A stretch of 64,000 nucleotides of DNA from UBA4802 sp964509195 (GCA_964509195.1 CAZDWJ010000001.1:124001-188000); one strand, 5' to 3'; counted from the stretch's first letter, positions 53,072 through 61,888 are shown. The notes: generated by a model from the letters alone, not told the origin. Program-made: numbers and translations.

Positions 53072-54142
53072 TCATCTAAAATTAAATTCAAGATACTTAT
53101 TATGTTTTGAGCTTCTTTCAGTAAAAATAATTCCTAACGGTTTAGAGATATCAAGAATATGATCAAATACTTTCTCCGCTTTTTCGCCCTCCAGAACTTC
53201 AGGCTGTATAATAGAATCATTGAATCTCCCTTTAATTGCATATATCTGCATTTTTTTAATCTTGCCATTTTCTGATAAATAAAGTGCACATGCAATATTG
53301 TCATTAATACCCTCATGCATTGATCCAAAAAGGAAATTGCCCAGTGAATACACAACTGGCTTATTTTTATAAATTTCAATGCCCTGATATATATGTGGAT
53401 GATGTCCAATGACAGCATCTGCTCCGGCGTCAATCAGTGCATGCGCTATCTCAATCTGTTTTGATGATGGATAGTAAAAATATTCATTACCCCAGTGAAT
53501 ATTAATTATCACACTATCACAGAAGCGGTATTTCTGTATATCTTCTACAGCTTTTTTTAATTCAAAAAAATTAATACCTGGAGAATCCTTTGCAATCATT
53601 TCCTTTGAGCAGATTTGAGTATAGCATAATATCGCAATGCGCAATGAGCCTGACTTATATATAACAGGCAACGATGCTGTTGTTACATTTCTTCCCGCAC
53701 CTGCATACAGAATCTTTGCTTCAGACAGTGAGTTTAAGGTATCCAGCAATCCTGCAACGCCATAATCAAGCATATGATTATTTGCTAATGTAACTGACGT
53801 AATTCCTGCATTGGCCAGAGTTAAAGCAATATCAGGTGATGCTTTAAAAATATATTTTTGGTTAACCAAGCTCTGGTTACTGTGCGTTAAAGGTGACTCC
53901 AGATTAGCCATAACAAAATTAAATGACTTGAAAAATGGTTCTATTTTCTTTAAAGGATAGTGTACACCATGGCGCAGCATTGTTTCCTTAACAGCCCAAT
54001 CAAACATTATATCACCAATAAAAAGAATGCTATGGCCAATAGAAATCGCTGTAAACTTTTCAGGCACTCTTTCTTCTGGTGTTGCACACAATAGTTCAAA
54101 GATACAAAGTATTGCTACTAAAATAAGCGCCGGTTTTCTCAC
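53072..54142 (-). CDS. CapA-family metallophosphoesterase-fold protein
   Basis: A 356-aa exported protein (signal MRKPALILVAILCIFELLCA) with the CapA/poly-gamma-glutamate-synthesis fold: ILFIGDIMFDWAVKETML, VMANLESPLTHS, TLANNHMLDYG, NIHWGNEYFYYPSSKQ and GHHPHIYQGIEIYKNKPVVYSLGNFLF. The H/N/D ligands of this metallophosphoesterase-like fold are present. CapA proteins take part in capsule or cell-surface polymer synthesis in several bacteria; exact substrate unknown. GTG start; 4 bp after the glycosyltransferase in the same operon. Confidence 0.88.
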   Translation of the reverse strand: MRKPALILVAILCIFELLCATPEERVPEKFTAISIGHSILFIGDIMFDWAVKETMLRHGVHYPLKKIEPFFKSFNFVMANLESPLTHSNQSLVNQKYIFKASPDIALTLANAGITSVTLANNHMLDYGVAGLLDTLNSLSEAKILYAGAGRNVTTASLPVIYKSGSLRIAILCYTQICSKEMIAKDSPGINFFELKKAVEDIQKYRFCDSVIINIHWGNEYFYYPSSKQIEIAHALIDAGADAVIGHHPHIYQGIEIYKNKPVVYSLGNFLFGSMHEGINDNIACALYLSENGKIKKMQIYAIKGRFNDSIIQPEVLEGEKAEKVFDHILDISKPLGIIFTERSSKHNKYLEFNFR

Positions 54143-54146
54143 TGTA

Positions 54147-54830
54147 CTAATGCCCCTGTTTAGTATATGGGTAAAGATGAAGCTCCCCGCTGATAAAATC
54201 TTTTAGCTCTTCCAATAAATTAATATTTTCCAATTTGGGCAATAACGATGAGGTAGGGTACACACAGTCAAATTCTTTAATTGTAAGCCTGAAATGAGCA
54301 GCCTGTATCAGTATTTGCACTAGTGCAGCCTCAGAAAATTCTGTTATTTCAAACATATCAGCATGTGTCATTGATATGCCTTTCACAGGTGAAAATGGGT
54401 CCATTATATAAAGCCCTGTATGTTTGTTAAAGTAATCTACTAATTCCTTATATTGTTTGTTTGCAACATGGGATTGAGTTGCAATTCGGTTACCGGTAAT
54501 AATATCAGCTTGTTGCATGTAATGTAAATATCCTGAAATAGTATGCCAATCAATAAAAGCTTCCAGTGGCAACATTAATAATGATCCCAGCGAATAATCC
54601 TTTGCGTATGCAAATCCACTCATGAGTGCACCACCATATCCTAAAGGCTCTTCATGCATCACAAAATGGACATTTTCATCAGAAACAATTGAAGGTGACT
54701 GGTCATCTGATCCATCATCAATAATAAGTGGCATGACATGTGCAAAAGGACAATCCACAATTGCATCTAATTTTTTTCCTAACATCTCCTCATTATTTCG
54801 TACAACAATTGCAACTAATACATCACTCAT
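54147..54830 (-). CDS. Family 2 glycosyltransferase
   Basis: A 227-aa GT-A fold transferase. Seen: VLVAIVVRNNEEMLGKKLDAI, the DDG nucleotide-binding motif in LIIDDGSDDQSPSIV, EEPLGYGGALMSGFAYA and a DxD-like region around LLMLPLEAFIDWH. No membrane helices, so cytosolic. Donor and acceptor unknown; probably builds a surface polymer or lipid-linked sugar together with the neighbouring CapA. Overlaps LarE by 8 bp. Confidence 0.85.
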   Translation of the reverse strand: MSDVLVAIVVRNNEEMLGKKLDAIVDCPFAHVMPLIIDDGSDDQSPSIVSDENVHFVMHEEPLGYGGALMSGFAYAKDYSLGSLLMLPLEAFIDWHTISGYLHYMQQADIITGNRIATQSHVANKQYKELVDYFNKHTGLYIMDPFSPVKGISMTHADMFEITEFSEAALVQILIQAAHFRLTIKEFDCVYPTSSLLPKLENINLLEELKDFISGELHLYPYTKQGH

Positions 54831-55626
54831 TTTCTAGCATCCTATTTAAATTACCTGATGTAAATCCTTCTAAATCAATTGCAATATATACAAATCCCAG
54901 CTGTTTGCAAAACGCAACGATTTTATCCCGTACCTTACCATCAACAATTCTTTGAATATCATCCTGAATTATTTCTATGCGTGCAATCGGATAATGGTAC
55001 CGCACCCGTACACCTTCAAAACCTAAAGAAACAATAAAATCCTCTGCACGTTTAATCCTGTCAAGTACATCCAGAGTAATTACTGTCCCATAAGGAATAC
55101 GCGTTGCAAGGCACGAATTTGATGTTTTTAGATAGGGGATTCCCAATGTGTGTAATCCTTTTATAATATCGTTCTTGGTATACCCTGCTTCAATCAGGGG
55201 GGAAAAAATCCCCAGTTCTTCAAGTGCCCTTCTTCCCGGCCTGTAATCAGCAGTATCCGAAACATTGCCTGCATCAACAACATTCTTATACCCATTGTGA
55301 TGCGCGCATTCTTGTATTTTTTTGAACATCACTTTTTTGCAGTAATAACATCGATCTTTATTATTGGTTACTATTCCATTATGCCCAATCACTGAAATAT
55401 CATTTTCTAAATAATGCAGGGCATTTGTCTTTGCAAAGCTGCGTGCACGCTGTGTTTCGCTTTCAATGGTAAATTCACTTATACAGTGAATAAGGCAAAA
55501 TTCCATAGCAAAATATTTTGAGATAGCAGCTAAAAATGTTGAATCATTGCCCCCAGAAAATGCTATTGCGTATGGCTGTATTATCTCCAATTTTTTCTTT
55601 AAATTATCTATCTTTTCTTTATCCAT
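54823..55626 (-). CDS. larE: LarE-type ATP-dependent sulfur transferase
   Basis: A 267-aa PP-loop protein: pyrophosphatase motif AIAFSGGNDSTFLAAIS, CYYCKKVMFKKIQ, DAGNVSDTADYRPGRRA and SCLATRIPYG. LarE supplies sulfur to nickel-pincer cofactor; the cysteine in SCLATR is the sacrificial or cluster-binding residue, and the extra CYYC pair recalls [4Fe-4S] LarE types. No larA, larB or larC is in the window, so this may serve another sulfuration, or its partners are elsewhere. Start ATG at 55626 matches family starts. Overlaps the glycosyltransferase by 8 bp. Confidence 0.82.
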   Translation of the reverse strand: MDKEKIDNLKKKLEIIQPYAIAFSGGNDSTFLAAISKYFAMEFCLIHCISEFTIESETQRARSFAKTNALHYLENDISVIGHNGIVTNNKDRCYYCKKVMFKKIQECAHHNGYKNVVDAGNVSDTADYRPGRRALEELGIFSPLIEAGYTKNDIIKGLHTLGIPYLKTSNSCLATRIPYGTVITLDVLDRIKRAEDFIVSLGFEGVRVRYHYPIARIEIIQDDIQRIVDGKVRDKIVAFCKQLGFVYIAIDLEGFTSGNLNRMLENE

Positions 55627-55695
55627 AAAATTATATACCAGATTTCCAAATGCTACGTAAAACGATTGTAGCACGGTTCAAGGCAAATTAAAATT

Positions 55696-57246
55696 TTAAA
55701 ACCATGCTGTTGCACTCAACTCACCGGATGTTTGCTTCTGAGGTGTCAGTTGCGATACAACTCTTGCCGACAGCTGACAGAAAGAATTACTGTAACGCAT
55801 TCGCGCAACAATAAAAAATGATGATGTGGCGATAGTTTCTGAAAGAATACTTGTATGTGGAAGTGGCAGCAAGGCAATATAAATTTTTTCACCAGAAGTA
55901 TGCGCATATATTGCTCCACAATCGCTTTGCAATCTACCAAGTTTGAACCCAAATCCTGATGCTGAATACCATGCTGTTGTTTTTCCCTGATACAGACCCC
56001 ATTTGATACACAGTGAAGAGTTTTGTGTTATTCCCCAAATAATTCCCTGCTGAAATCGTGATGCCCTGTTTTCCTGTCCGTCTTTATAAAACCATGCATT
56101 ACGGTAGTCAGATTTAATAGTAAAACTTTTGATTTTATATGCAATATTAACAAAGTGGATGCGTTTATGGGGATACTCAGTATAATAAGGTGAAGGTAGG
56201 AGATTATTCTGGTCAATAAATGCAAAGTTGCATGTTACGTTTTTTGCTGGCTTTAATTTCACTGAATAATAATAAATTTCACGGGGCGAATTGCTGCCAA
56301 ATGTATTACTGAAAGGGGCATAAAAATATTTATCTGACTTCTGTACAATGCTGCTTATTTTATAATACTTATCTGTCACGCTGACACCCCAGTAATACGC
56401 ATTGCTGTTTTTATTTTCAAAGTCACTTTCGCTTTTTACCTTCACTTGTGAAATGGCATATTCAAGAAAAAGTTTCACCTTCTTGTCCTGGTAATGTGCA
56501 TACACGCTGTACCCACCAAAAGACTCTATTGCAGTATTACTTTGTGAATTACTGTCAAACAGTAATCGGGAATTATTATAATAAATACTTGTTCTATAAT
56601 AACAACCCTGTAGCGTAAGGTAATCAGCAGGCGTAACTGTTGCATGTGAAAAATATGTAACCACCTGCACTGGTTCAGAGTACTGTCCCCGCTTTTCATA
56701 GTGTGATAGCAACCCATGTATACTGTAGGGGTATATTCTGTTTTTTGCATCATCAGCAGTTACATAGCATTCTTTATATGAAACTCCTGCATCAAGCCTG
56801 CTAGCTGGTTTATTTTTCACATCATACAATGATCCAACCATGCCATACATGGCATACTGCGGATTGCCGCTTTTGCATAATGAAACAAATGATTCGTCAT
56901 TTTGCTTATTTATTGAATAGGGATCAGGATTATATGCAGTAGTCTTACCCAACAATAAACCAGCAGCATTATTTAAAAAATAATGCCCACCAGCAATTGC
57001 AGCATTTTCCCCATTGCAAATAAATGACCATGTAGCGTGAGTTTTACTATTATCTGTTTTTACTAAAGCTGCAGTAACCTCAGTGGTATCTGTTAAAACA
57101 GAAGCACGGGCACGGATATAATGTTGTTTTTCCATACCATAATCCAGTGCGTCCTGCCTGTATTCAATCGACATCGTGTTTACCGCAAACACAACCATGG
57201 GAAAAAATACATACCACATGCATATAATCTTTACTGAATCCCGCAT
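55696..57246 (-). CDS. Exported beta-strand-rich protein (outer-membrane type), unknown family
   Basis: A 516-aa protein with signal peptide (cleavage near FAVNT, residue 23) and a mature sequence built of alternating strands with many Tyr, Ser, Asn and Gly, such as DAGVSYKECYVT, SSIVQKSDKYFYAPFSNTFGSNSPREIYYYSVKL and NIAYKIKSFTIKSDYRNAWFY. Ends in AWF, a C-terminal Phe as in outer-membrane barrels. Start overlaps the HhH-containing protein by 16 bp, so it is coupled to it. No homologue recognised. A porin- or adhesin-like barrel is the best guess. Confidence 0.7.
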   Translation of the reverse strand: MRDSVKIICMWYVFFPMVVFAVNTMSIEYRQDALDYGMEKQHYIRARASVLTDTTEVTAALVKTDNSKTHATWSFICNGENAAIAGGHYFLNNAAGLLLGKTTAYNPDPYSINKQNDESFVSLCKSGNPQYAMYGMVGSLYDVKNKPASRLDAGVSYKECYVTADDAKNRIYPYSIHGLLSHYEKRGQYSEPVQVVTYFSHATVTPADYLTLQGCYYRTSIYYNNSRLLFDSNSQSNTAIESFGGYSVYAHYQDKKVKLFLEYAISQVKVKSESDFENKNSNAYYWGVSVTDKYYKISSIVQKSDKYFYAPFSNTFGSNSPREIYYYSVKLKPAKNVTCNFAFIDQNNLLPSPYYTEYPHKRIHFVNIAYKIKSFTIKSDYRNAWFYKDGQENRASRFQQGIIWGITQNSSLCIKWGLYQGKTTAWYSASGFGFKLGRLQSDCGAIYAHTSGEKIYIALLPLPHTSILSETIATSSFFIVARMRYSNSFCQLSARVVSQLTPQKQTSGELSATAWF

Positions 57247-58472
57247 AATGATTTAACCACTTTTTGCTGTTGGGTTGTTAAGCTTTTAAACAGAGGGGAT
57301 TGCAATAAACCCTTTTGGCCATTATTCTGGAATTCTTCGGACAGCGATAGTGCAATGTATGCCGGGATTCCAGCTGTAACCATTGACTGAAACAGTTGCT
57401 TCATTTTTCTATTTTTTTCCTCACTGGATATATACTTATTGTGCACTACTTTATTGTTTTGTTCATCATTGTCATGAACCCTTTTTTCCTGCTCATAAAA
57501 ATTGTACGTATATTCCTGCAAATCTCGTATTTGCTGAGTTGTAAATCCTAACTGATACAATGAAGTTACGCTTACCGGACCAAACATTGAACGGTACTTA
57601 ACAATACGCTGGCACAACAACTCTGGCACAACATTTAATTCCGTGAGTTCTTCTGCAGTGCAGCATTGAATATCTAACTTTTTTATTTCTTTTTTCAAAG
57701 GCTTATTGAAATGTGCATACTTAAATCCGGTAAGCGAATAGACAACTCCAATACTATGAGTATTCCCTAAAAAGGAGTGATGATGCAATACATACTGTAC
57801 CAAAAGTGAGTCCCATATAATACTGATTCCTGCTGACGATGTGTTCAGTTCCCTGCTATACGCAATGTTCACAGCACAGTAGCTGGTGATAAAACCCTGT
57901 ATTTTGAAAAGTTGTGTTATATAGTCACTGTAACTTAATTCATATTCAACGATGCATCCCTTGAAAAACTCCGTCCGCAATGCAACAATGGTTTCCGAAG
58001 GGATATATCCATCATCATTAAAATTTCTGACATTATTTTGCATAATAAAAATTGATGCGCGGTCAAAAGGCTTGATGGTGCAATATATCCCATAGTCATA
58101 AAAGCTCTGCGTGTAACGTAACTGCTGTGTCTTAATAGAAGCAATATACTTATGAAGTTCCACTCCAACGCTTATCCATTGAGCTATCACCCAGTCTGTC
58201 CCAATACTCACCGTATCTTCACGATATTCAGGTATCCCAAAATATTGCCACTGAATTCCTTCCCTGAATCCATCAAATGTATAATTGACGAATGAAATTG
58301 TATTATAAAGGTCAGCATATCCAAAGGGATTGGCATAAGTAACACCTGAAACTAATGATGAAGGATTATACTGATAGGCTGGTGCTATCGCCCACAGATT
58401 GCCAGCAAGTGGTCGTGCCGTCTCAAATGCATTCACAAGTAGAAATAGTGAAACGAACAGCGAAGCCATCAT
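57231..58472 (-). CDS. Barrel-like exported protein with ComEA-like helix-hairpin-helix region
   Basis: A 413-aa protein. Signal peptide (MMASLFVSLFLLVNAFETARP) leads to a strand-rich part (25-270: SFVNYTFDGFREGIQWQYFG, SIFIMQNNVRNF). Residues about 275-340 match a ComEA/helix-hairpin-helix module: KLDIQCCTAEELTELNVVPELLCQRIVKYRSMFGPVS, then LYQLGFTTQQIRDLQEY. A charged linker and a short helical end follow. HhH motifs bind DNA backbones or proteins. An exported barrel with a DNA-binding-type motif is unusual. It is 4-bp coupled to the lamin-tail protein upstream. Confidence 0.72.
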   Translation of the reverse strand: MMASLFVSLFLLVNAFETARPLAGNLWAIAPAYQYNPSSLVSGVTYANPFGYADLYNTISFVNYTFDGFREGIQWQYFGIPEYREDTVSIGTDWVIAQWISVGVELHKYIASIKTQQLRYTQSFYDYGIYCTIKPFDRASIFIMQNNVRNFNDDGYIPSETIVALRTEFFKGCIVEYELSYSDYITQLFKIQGFITSYCAVNIAYSRELNTSSAGISIIWDSLLVQYVLHHHSFLGNTHSIGVVYSLTGFKYAHFNKPLKKEIKKLDIQCCTAEELTELNVVPELLCQRIVKYRSMFGPVSVTSLYQLGFTTQQIRDLQEYTYNFYEQEKRVHDNDEQNNKVVHNKYISSEEKNRKMKQLFQSMVTAGIPAYIALSLSEEFQNNGQKGLLQSPLFKSLTTQQQKVVKSLCGIQ

Positions 58473-59440
58473 TGTGCCACAATGCAGTAAAATTCAACAT
58501 GTTGACGGCTTTTGCTATTCTGTGCTTCTATAGTGCCCAGATACAGCCCACAACGCATCTTTTTGATAGATTGCCACAACTCAAGCGAATACAACCCTGG
58601 TGATGTGGAAAGAAGCGGACTTTCATAGACTTTGTAACCAACTGAAGAAAACAGTCTCACTCTGAAACTGCACGGTTGAAGTACAAAAAAAGTTAAGGGG
58701 GCGATAGCTCTTTTGATAAATGTTATCGTATGATTTACTTTGATAAAATCATCTTGTGAATAGCTCACAGGCAGGATATTTGGCCGTCCTGGCGTCTGGT
58801 ATGGTGTAACAACAAAATCATTAAGAGAATTTGAATCCAACGATGCTTTTCGTATAATACTCTGATAATCTAGCAGGCCACTTTTTCCTATATCAACCAT
58901 GTATTCTTCTAAAGCTATGCCCGCCCACTGTCCATGCTGTATGGCACTGGTAATATACTGACTTATATACTGATTGAGCGTACCATCTTTGTTTGAATAA
59001 GCAACAAAATCAATGATCCCACCATTTGAAGGATCGTCGTCAGTATCAATGGCAACAACACAGTCAGTATTCCACAGGCTGTTAACATAATTATTACAAT
59101 AGACATCAAGCACGCCATTGCCATTGGTATCCCCTGTACTATCACATTCATCCGGTATGACTGGATCTGTTAAGTGGATTACAACAAAACGGTCATCCCA
59201 TAGTGTTTCCGGCCTATCATAGCTATAAATGGTAACAGAATTTTGTGACAGTGGTTCATTTGTTCCATAATACATGGTTACATATAATGTGGAAATATCC
59301 ATGGACAACGGTTGTTCAGAAAAAAGAAACAGCTCCACCCAGTCGCTTTTAGCCACATTACATGCAATTTCATTAATGAGCAGTTGTGCCCATACTAACA
59401 ATGGTGTTAGAAGATATACAAGAATAAATATCCAGCGCAT
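58469..59440 (-). CDS. Exported lamin-tail-domain protein
   Basis: A 323-aa protein with signal peptide (MRWIFILVYLLTPLLVWAQ) and an LTD (lamin tail domain, Ig-like beta sandwich) from about residue 17 on: LLINEIACNVAKSDWVELFLFSEQPLSM, FVVIHLTDPVIPDEC, TGDTNGNGVLDVY (calcium-loop-like) and IIDFVAYSNKDGTL. In bacteria LTDs occur in secreted, membrane-linked nucleases and adhesins. The C-terminal 80 residues are beta-rich and may be a sorting or carbohydrate-binding part. First gene of a six-gene minus-strand operon. Start: ATG at 59440 with GTGGAGA upstream. Function unknown. Confidence 0.78.
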   Translation of the reverse strand: MRWIFILVYLLTPLLVWAQLLINEIACNVAKSDWVELFLFSEQPLSMDISTLYVTMYYGTNEPLSQNSVTIYSYDRPETLWDDRFVVIHLTDPVIPDECDSTGDTNGNGVLDVYCNNYVNSLWNTDCVVAIDTDDDPSNGGIIDFVAYSNKDGTLNQYISQYITSAIQHGQWAGIALEEYMVDIGKSGLLDYQSIIRKASLDSNSLNDFVVTPYQTPGRPNILPVSYSQDDFIKVNHTITFIKRAIAPLTFFVLQPCSFRVRLFSSVGYKVYESPLLSTSPGLYSLELWQSIKKMRCGLYLGTIEAQNSKSRQHVEFYCIVAQ

Positions 59441-59592
59441 GATATTCTCCACATCCCTTTTTATTATAAATACGCTGGCTTTTGTAAAAAATTAAAAGAT
59501 GCAGAAAATATTTTTGTATATTTAATAAAAAATTAATATCATCAGCAATAAATTACTTGACCAATTAAATTTCCAACAAGCATTATTTCTAT

Positions 59593-60225
59593 ATGGTGAA
59601 GCTTGATAATCCATACGCTCAGTACAGACCATCATGGAAAGTATTCATTCCCATGCTATTGCTGTACCCTTTGCTTAAATGGGTTACATATTACTCCTAT
59701 TTTTCTTTTTTATATCAGTACAGCATTGCACTCCTTATTCTGATTATAGTATCACAGTATCTGGATGAAAAACTATTTACAAAAGACCGTATTTTTTCCT
59801 TTGATTTCCCCTTTGAAAAAAAAATATTTTATCTTTTTGTCATGGTTGTTTTGCTTATTCCTCTACGAAATATTGCCGTTCAATTTACTCAAACGCCTCA
59901 ACTGCTGAATTTTTATCAGGGCAATATAAAATCTCTGGAATCAATATTAATCATGGTTGCAATAATTGCCCCCTGTGAGGAACTTTTTTTCAGGGGTTTT
60001 GCTCAGTATAACCTTTCTTTTTTCTTTGGAAGGTTTGGAGGAATAATTGTGGCTGCGCTGTTATACAGTATAATAGGAATAGCTGCGCATTCGCTATATT
60101 TAGCAGTATTGTTTTTTATGATTGGAATTATAATAGGCCTTATTTACAGCCGGGTACAATCACTGGTACAGGCTACATTGCTACATATAATCACAATAAT
60201 ATTTATGTATCTGTTCCCGTTTTAA
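59593..60225 (+). CDS. CPBP/CAAX-type intramembrane metalloprotease
   Basis: A 210-aa membrane protein of the CPBP family with about six helices. Catalytic-site motifs: IIAPCEELFFRGF (EExxxR), LYSIIGIAAHSL (His in second motif) and QATLLHIITIIFM (His in the last). Such proteins cleave membrane proteins or act as non-proteolytic partners; family motifs are complete. Stands alone, divergent from the lamin-tail operon. Convergent with the 48-aa ORF at 60222. Confidence 0.87.
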   Translation: MVKLDNPYAQYRPSWKVFIPMLLLYPLLKWVTYYSYFSFLYQYSIALLILIIVSQYLDEKLFTKDRIFSFDFPFEKKIFYLFVMVVLLIPLRNIAVQFTQTPQLLNFYQGNIKSLESILIMVAIIAPCEELFFRGFAQYNLSFFFGRFGGIIVAALLYSIIGIAAHSLYLAVLFFMIGIIIGLIYSRVQSLVQATLLHIITIIFMYLFPF

Positions 60226-60368
60226 TTATCAATCTTTAACCGTTCCTTCCATACTCCCTGCCAGTTGGTTCTGACATCACAGCTGTCTACATTACTTTCA
60301 ATTTTTGGCAATAAAAATAAAACTATAACGGAAGCTACTACCATTATGACAACAAATATTGAGTACAT
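60222..60368 (-). CDS. Small membrane protein, 48 aa
   Basis: A short ORF: one hydrophobic helix (MYSIFVVIMVVASVIVLFLLP) and a polar tail DSCDVRTNWQGVWKERLK. Its ATG (60366-60368) has AAAGAGG seven bases upstream, a standard ribosome site, which supports real coding. The last bases overlap the convergent CPBP stop. Size is below routine thresholds. Unknown function. Confidence 0.55.
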   Translation of the reverse strand: MYSIFVVIMVVASVIVLFLLPKIESNVDSCDVRTNWQGVWKERLKIDN

Positions 60369-60491
60369 AGAAAAGCCTCTTTAACAATAGCAATTAAAAC
60401 AATTTTAATTGTTGAAGGATATCGTTAAAAGAAGGGATTTCGTCAAGCTTTTTTAAAAAATTATTGTGTTCTCAGCATTTATTGTGTTATA

Positions 60492-61244
60492 TTACACAAC
60501 TGCCAGTCTGTCAGATGTAACAGCGATCCTTTTTTGATAGATATAACTCTTATCAGGTTCAACATTGGAGAAAGCCCTGTATAAATCCAGTTCAAATTCA
60601 AGTCCCAATTGTATTGACTTTGCAATATTACTGGCTTTTTTGCAATCAAATACAAGGTGTCGGGTATTTATTCTATCGGGCTGGATAATCTTTTGAACTA
60701 ATTCAGCATTTGAAGGATTTATCTGCCCACCTACAGAAGTTATTTTACCAGCCAATTTTGCAGCTTTAACAATATTTGCAGTAGCATATAATACATCATC
60801 ATCATCTACACCCTTTTTCATGGATTGTGATAGATCGCTTCTTCCAACCGTCACCTGATTAATATATGAAAAGTATGGATTTGTATAAATTGCGGAAAGA
60901 TTATGGTATGCAGTGATAGTCTCAATATTTATTGCCAGATACGGCAACATAGTGTCTTTAAATATATCAATAACAGCGGAAATAAAATTCTCCAGCCCAT
61001 ATTCTGATTCAACCATGGGCGCAAGTATACCATCAATATGTATTGATTTGCAATATCTGATGTCATTTCTGGCTTCTGGGCCGCCAATTTTTACAATAAC
61101 TGGAAGATTAATAGATATCTGCTTTAGAAAAAGCAACTCATCATATGTCATATCTTCAACTTCTGTCCCACCTTTTAACGCAATCAATCCATACTTATGA
61201 CTAAGTTCATACAGTTTTGACTCAATGGTTTCAATCAGTCTCAT
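60492..61244 (-). CDS. HpcH/HpaI aldolase / citrate lyase-like protein
   Basis: A 250-aa TIM-barrel protein of the HpcH/HpaI aldolase-citrate lyase family: IALKGGTEVEDMTYDELLFLKQIS, VKIGGPEARNDIRYCKSIHIDGILAPMVESEYGLENFI, VGRSDLSQSMKKGVDDDDV and GKITSVGGQINPSNAEL. Metal-binding Glu/Asp are in line with the family, but the order and spacing differ from well-studied aldolases, so substrate is open (2-keto-3-deoxy-acids or malyl/citryl-CoA). Start at ATG 61244 preferred over a GTG ten codons upstream. Confidence 0.72.
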   Translation of the reverse strand: MRLIETIESKLYELSHKYGLIALKGGTEVEDMTYDELLFLKQISINLPVIVKIGGPEARNDIRYCKSIHIDGILAPMVESEYGLENFISAVIDIFKDTMLPYLAINIETITAYHNLSAIYTNPYFSYINQVTVGRSDLSQSMKKGVDDDDVLYATANIVKAAKLAGKITSVGGQINPSNAELVQKIIQPDRINTRHLVFDCKKASNIAKSIQLGLEFELDLYRAFSNVEPDKSYIYQKRIAVTSDRLAVV

Positions 61245-61462
61245 AATAATTTTTTCCTTTCTGTTATAATTCACTGTATATTCCTATAGGATTAATCGGC
61301 AATTTTTAAAAAATGTTAAAATAAATAATAGAATGTTCACACGGACTTGTTTAAATTGGGTGTTGAGTAATACTCCATGTGCTTTGTTTATTATGTTCAC
61401 AATTATCCATTGAGGAATACGTAGTAAAAAAATTAGTAATTTTCTAATGAAATTTATTTTAT
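61245..61462. other. Spacer before cold-shock gene
   Basis: 218 bp without a supported gene; an open frame on the minus strand (61284-61469) has no ribosome site or protein-like pattern. The 61463-61630 part is the cold-shock promoter and leader. Confidence 0.4.
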
Positions 61463-61630
61463 TTGACAATAATTACGCTATACTTAATATGACCTATTAG
61501 TTGGTATCCTCTAAATTACTTCGTTTTTCCTTCCATAAAAAACGGCAAGTTAAAACAGTACATGCAGGATGTTCAACGGTAACAGGTATAATCTCCTGTT
61601 ATAACAAATTATTTTATGGAGTGTCACACA
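61463..61630 (+). promoter_or_regulatory. Cold-shock gene promoter and long untranslated leader
   Basis: TTGACA (61463-61468) and TAATAT (61485-61490), 16 bp apart, place transcription start near 61497. This leaves a 5' leader of about 130 bases, as known for cspA-type genes. The leader contains AACAGG/CCTGTT (61581-61600), a small hairpin just before the ribosome site, which could give temperature-dependent control. Confidence 0.5.
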
Positions 61631-61834
61631 ATGGCAAAAGGTACAGTTAAATGGTTCAATGAAAGCAAAGGTTATGGCTTTCTATCACAGGATGATGGGA
61701 AAGATGTGTTTGTTCATCATTCTGGGATTGCTGGCGACGGCTTTAAAACTCTTTTTGAAGGTGATAGAGTAGAATTTTCTATTGAACAGAGTGAAAAAGG
61801 CCCTAGAGCAGTTTCAGTACGAACCATTCGATAA
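61631..61834 (+). CDS. csp: Cold-shock protein (CspA family)
   Basis: A 67-aa nucleic-acid chaperone with one cold-shock domain: AKGTVKWFNESKGYGFLSQDDGKDVFVHHSGIAGDGF and VEFSIEQSEKGPRAVSV. RNP1 (KGYGFL) and RNP2 (DVFVHHS) motifs are complete. ATG at 61631 gives the standard MAKGTVKWF start; an ATG five codons upstream is less likely. Long leader and strong terminator mark it as its own transcript. Confidence 0.95.
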   Translation: MAKGTVKWFNESKGYGFLSQDDGKDVFVHHSGIAGDGFKTLFEGDRVEFSIEQSEKGPRAVSVRTIR

Positions 61835-61888
61835 ATACAACATCTGACAGTTATAAAGCTTTTTATATACTCACACGTTGTATTTGGC

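Larger units (their letters stand above)
1962..58707. repeat. Dispersed word GGCGATAG(C/T), looser form GCGATAG
   Basis: The 7-base word GCGATAG was found 23 times by hand on both strands. Plus strand, first base at 2361, 10800, 16430, 18492, 21666, 25679, 27455, 29947, 32664, 39704, 41667, 43284, 44432, 51395, 55829, 57344, 58701. Minus strand, left end at 1962, 11485, 15781, 26118, 36132, 58385. Thirteen extend to GGCGATAG, and every one of these has C or T next. Several extend to GCGATAGTTACTG (2361, 43284, 51395 and reverse 36132). About 5 copies of the 7-mer would be expected by base composition, so enrichment is several-fold. Copies are in spacers and in genes on either strand. Confidence 0.65.
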
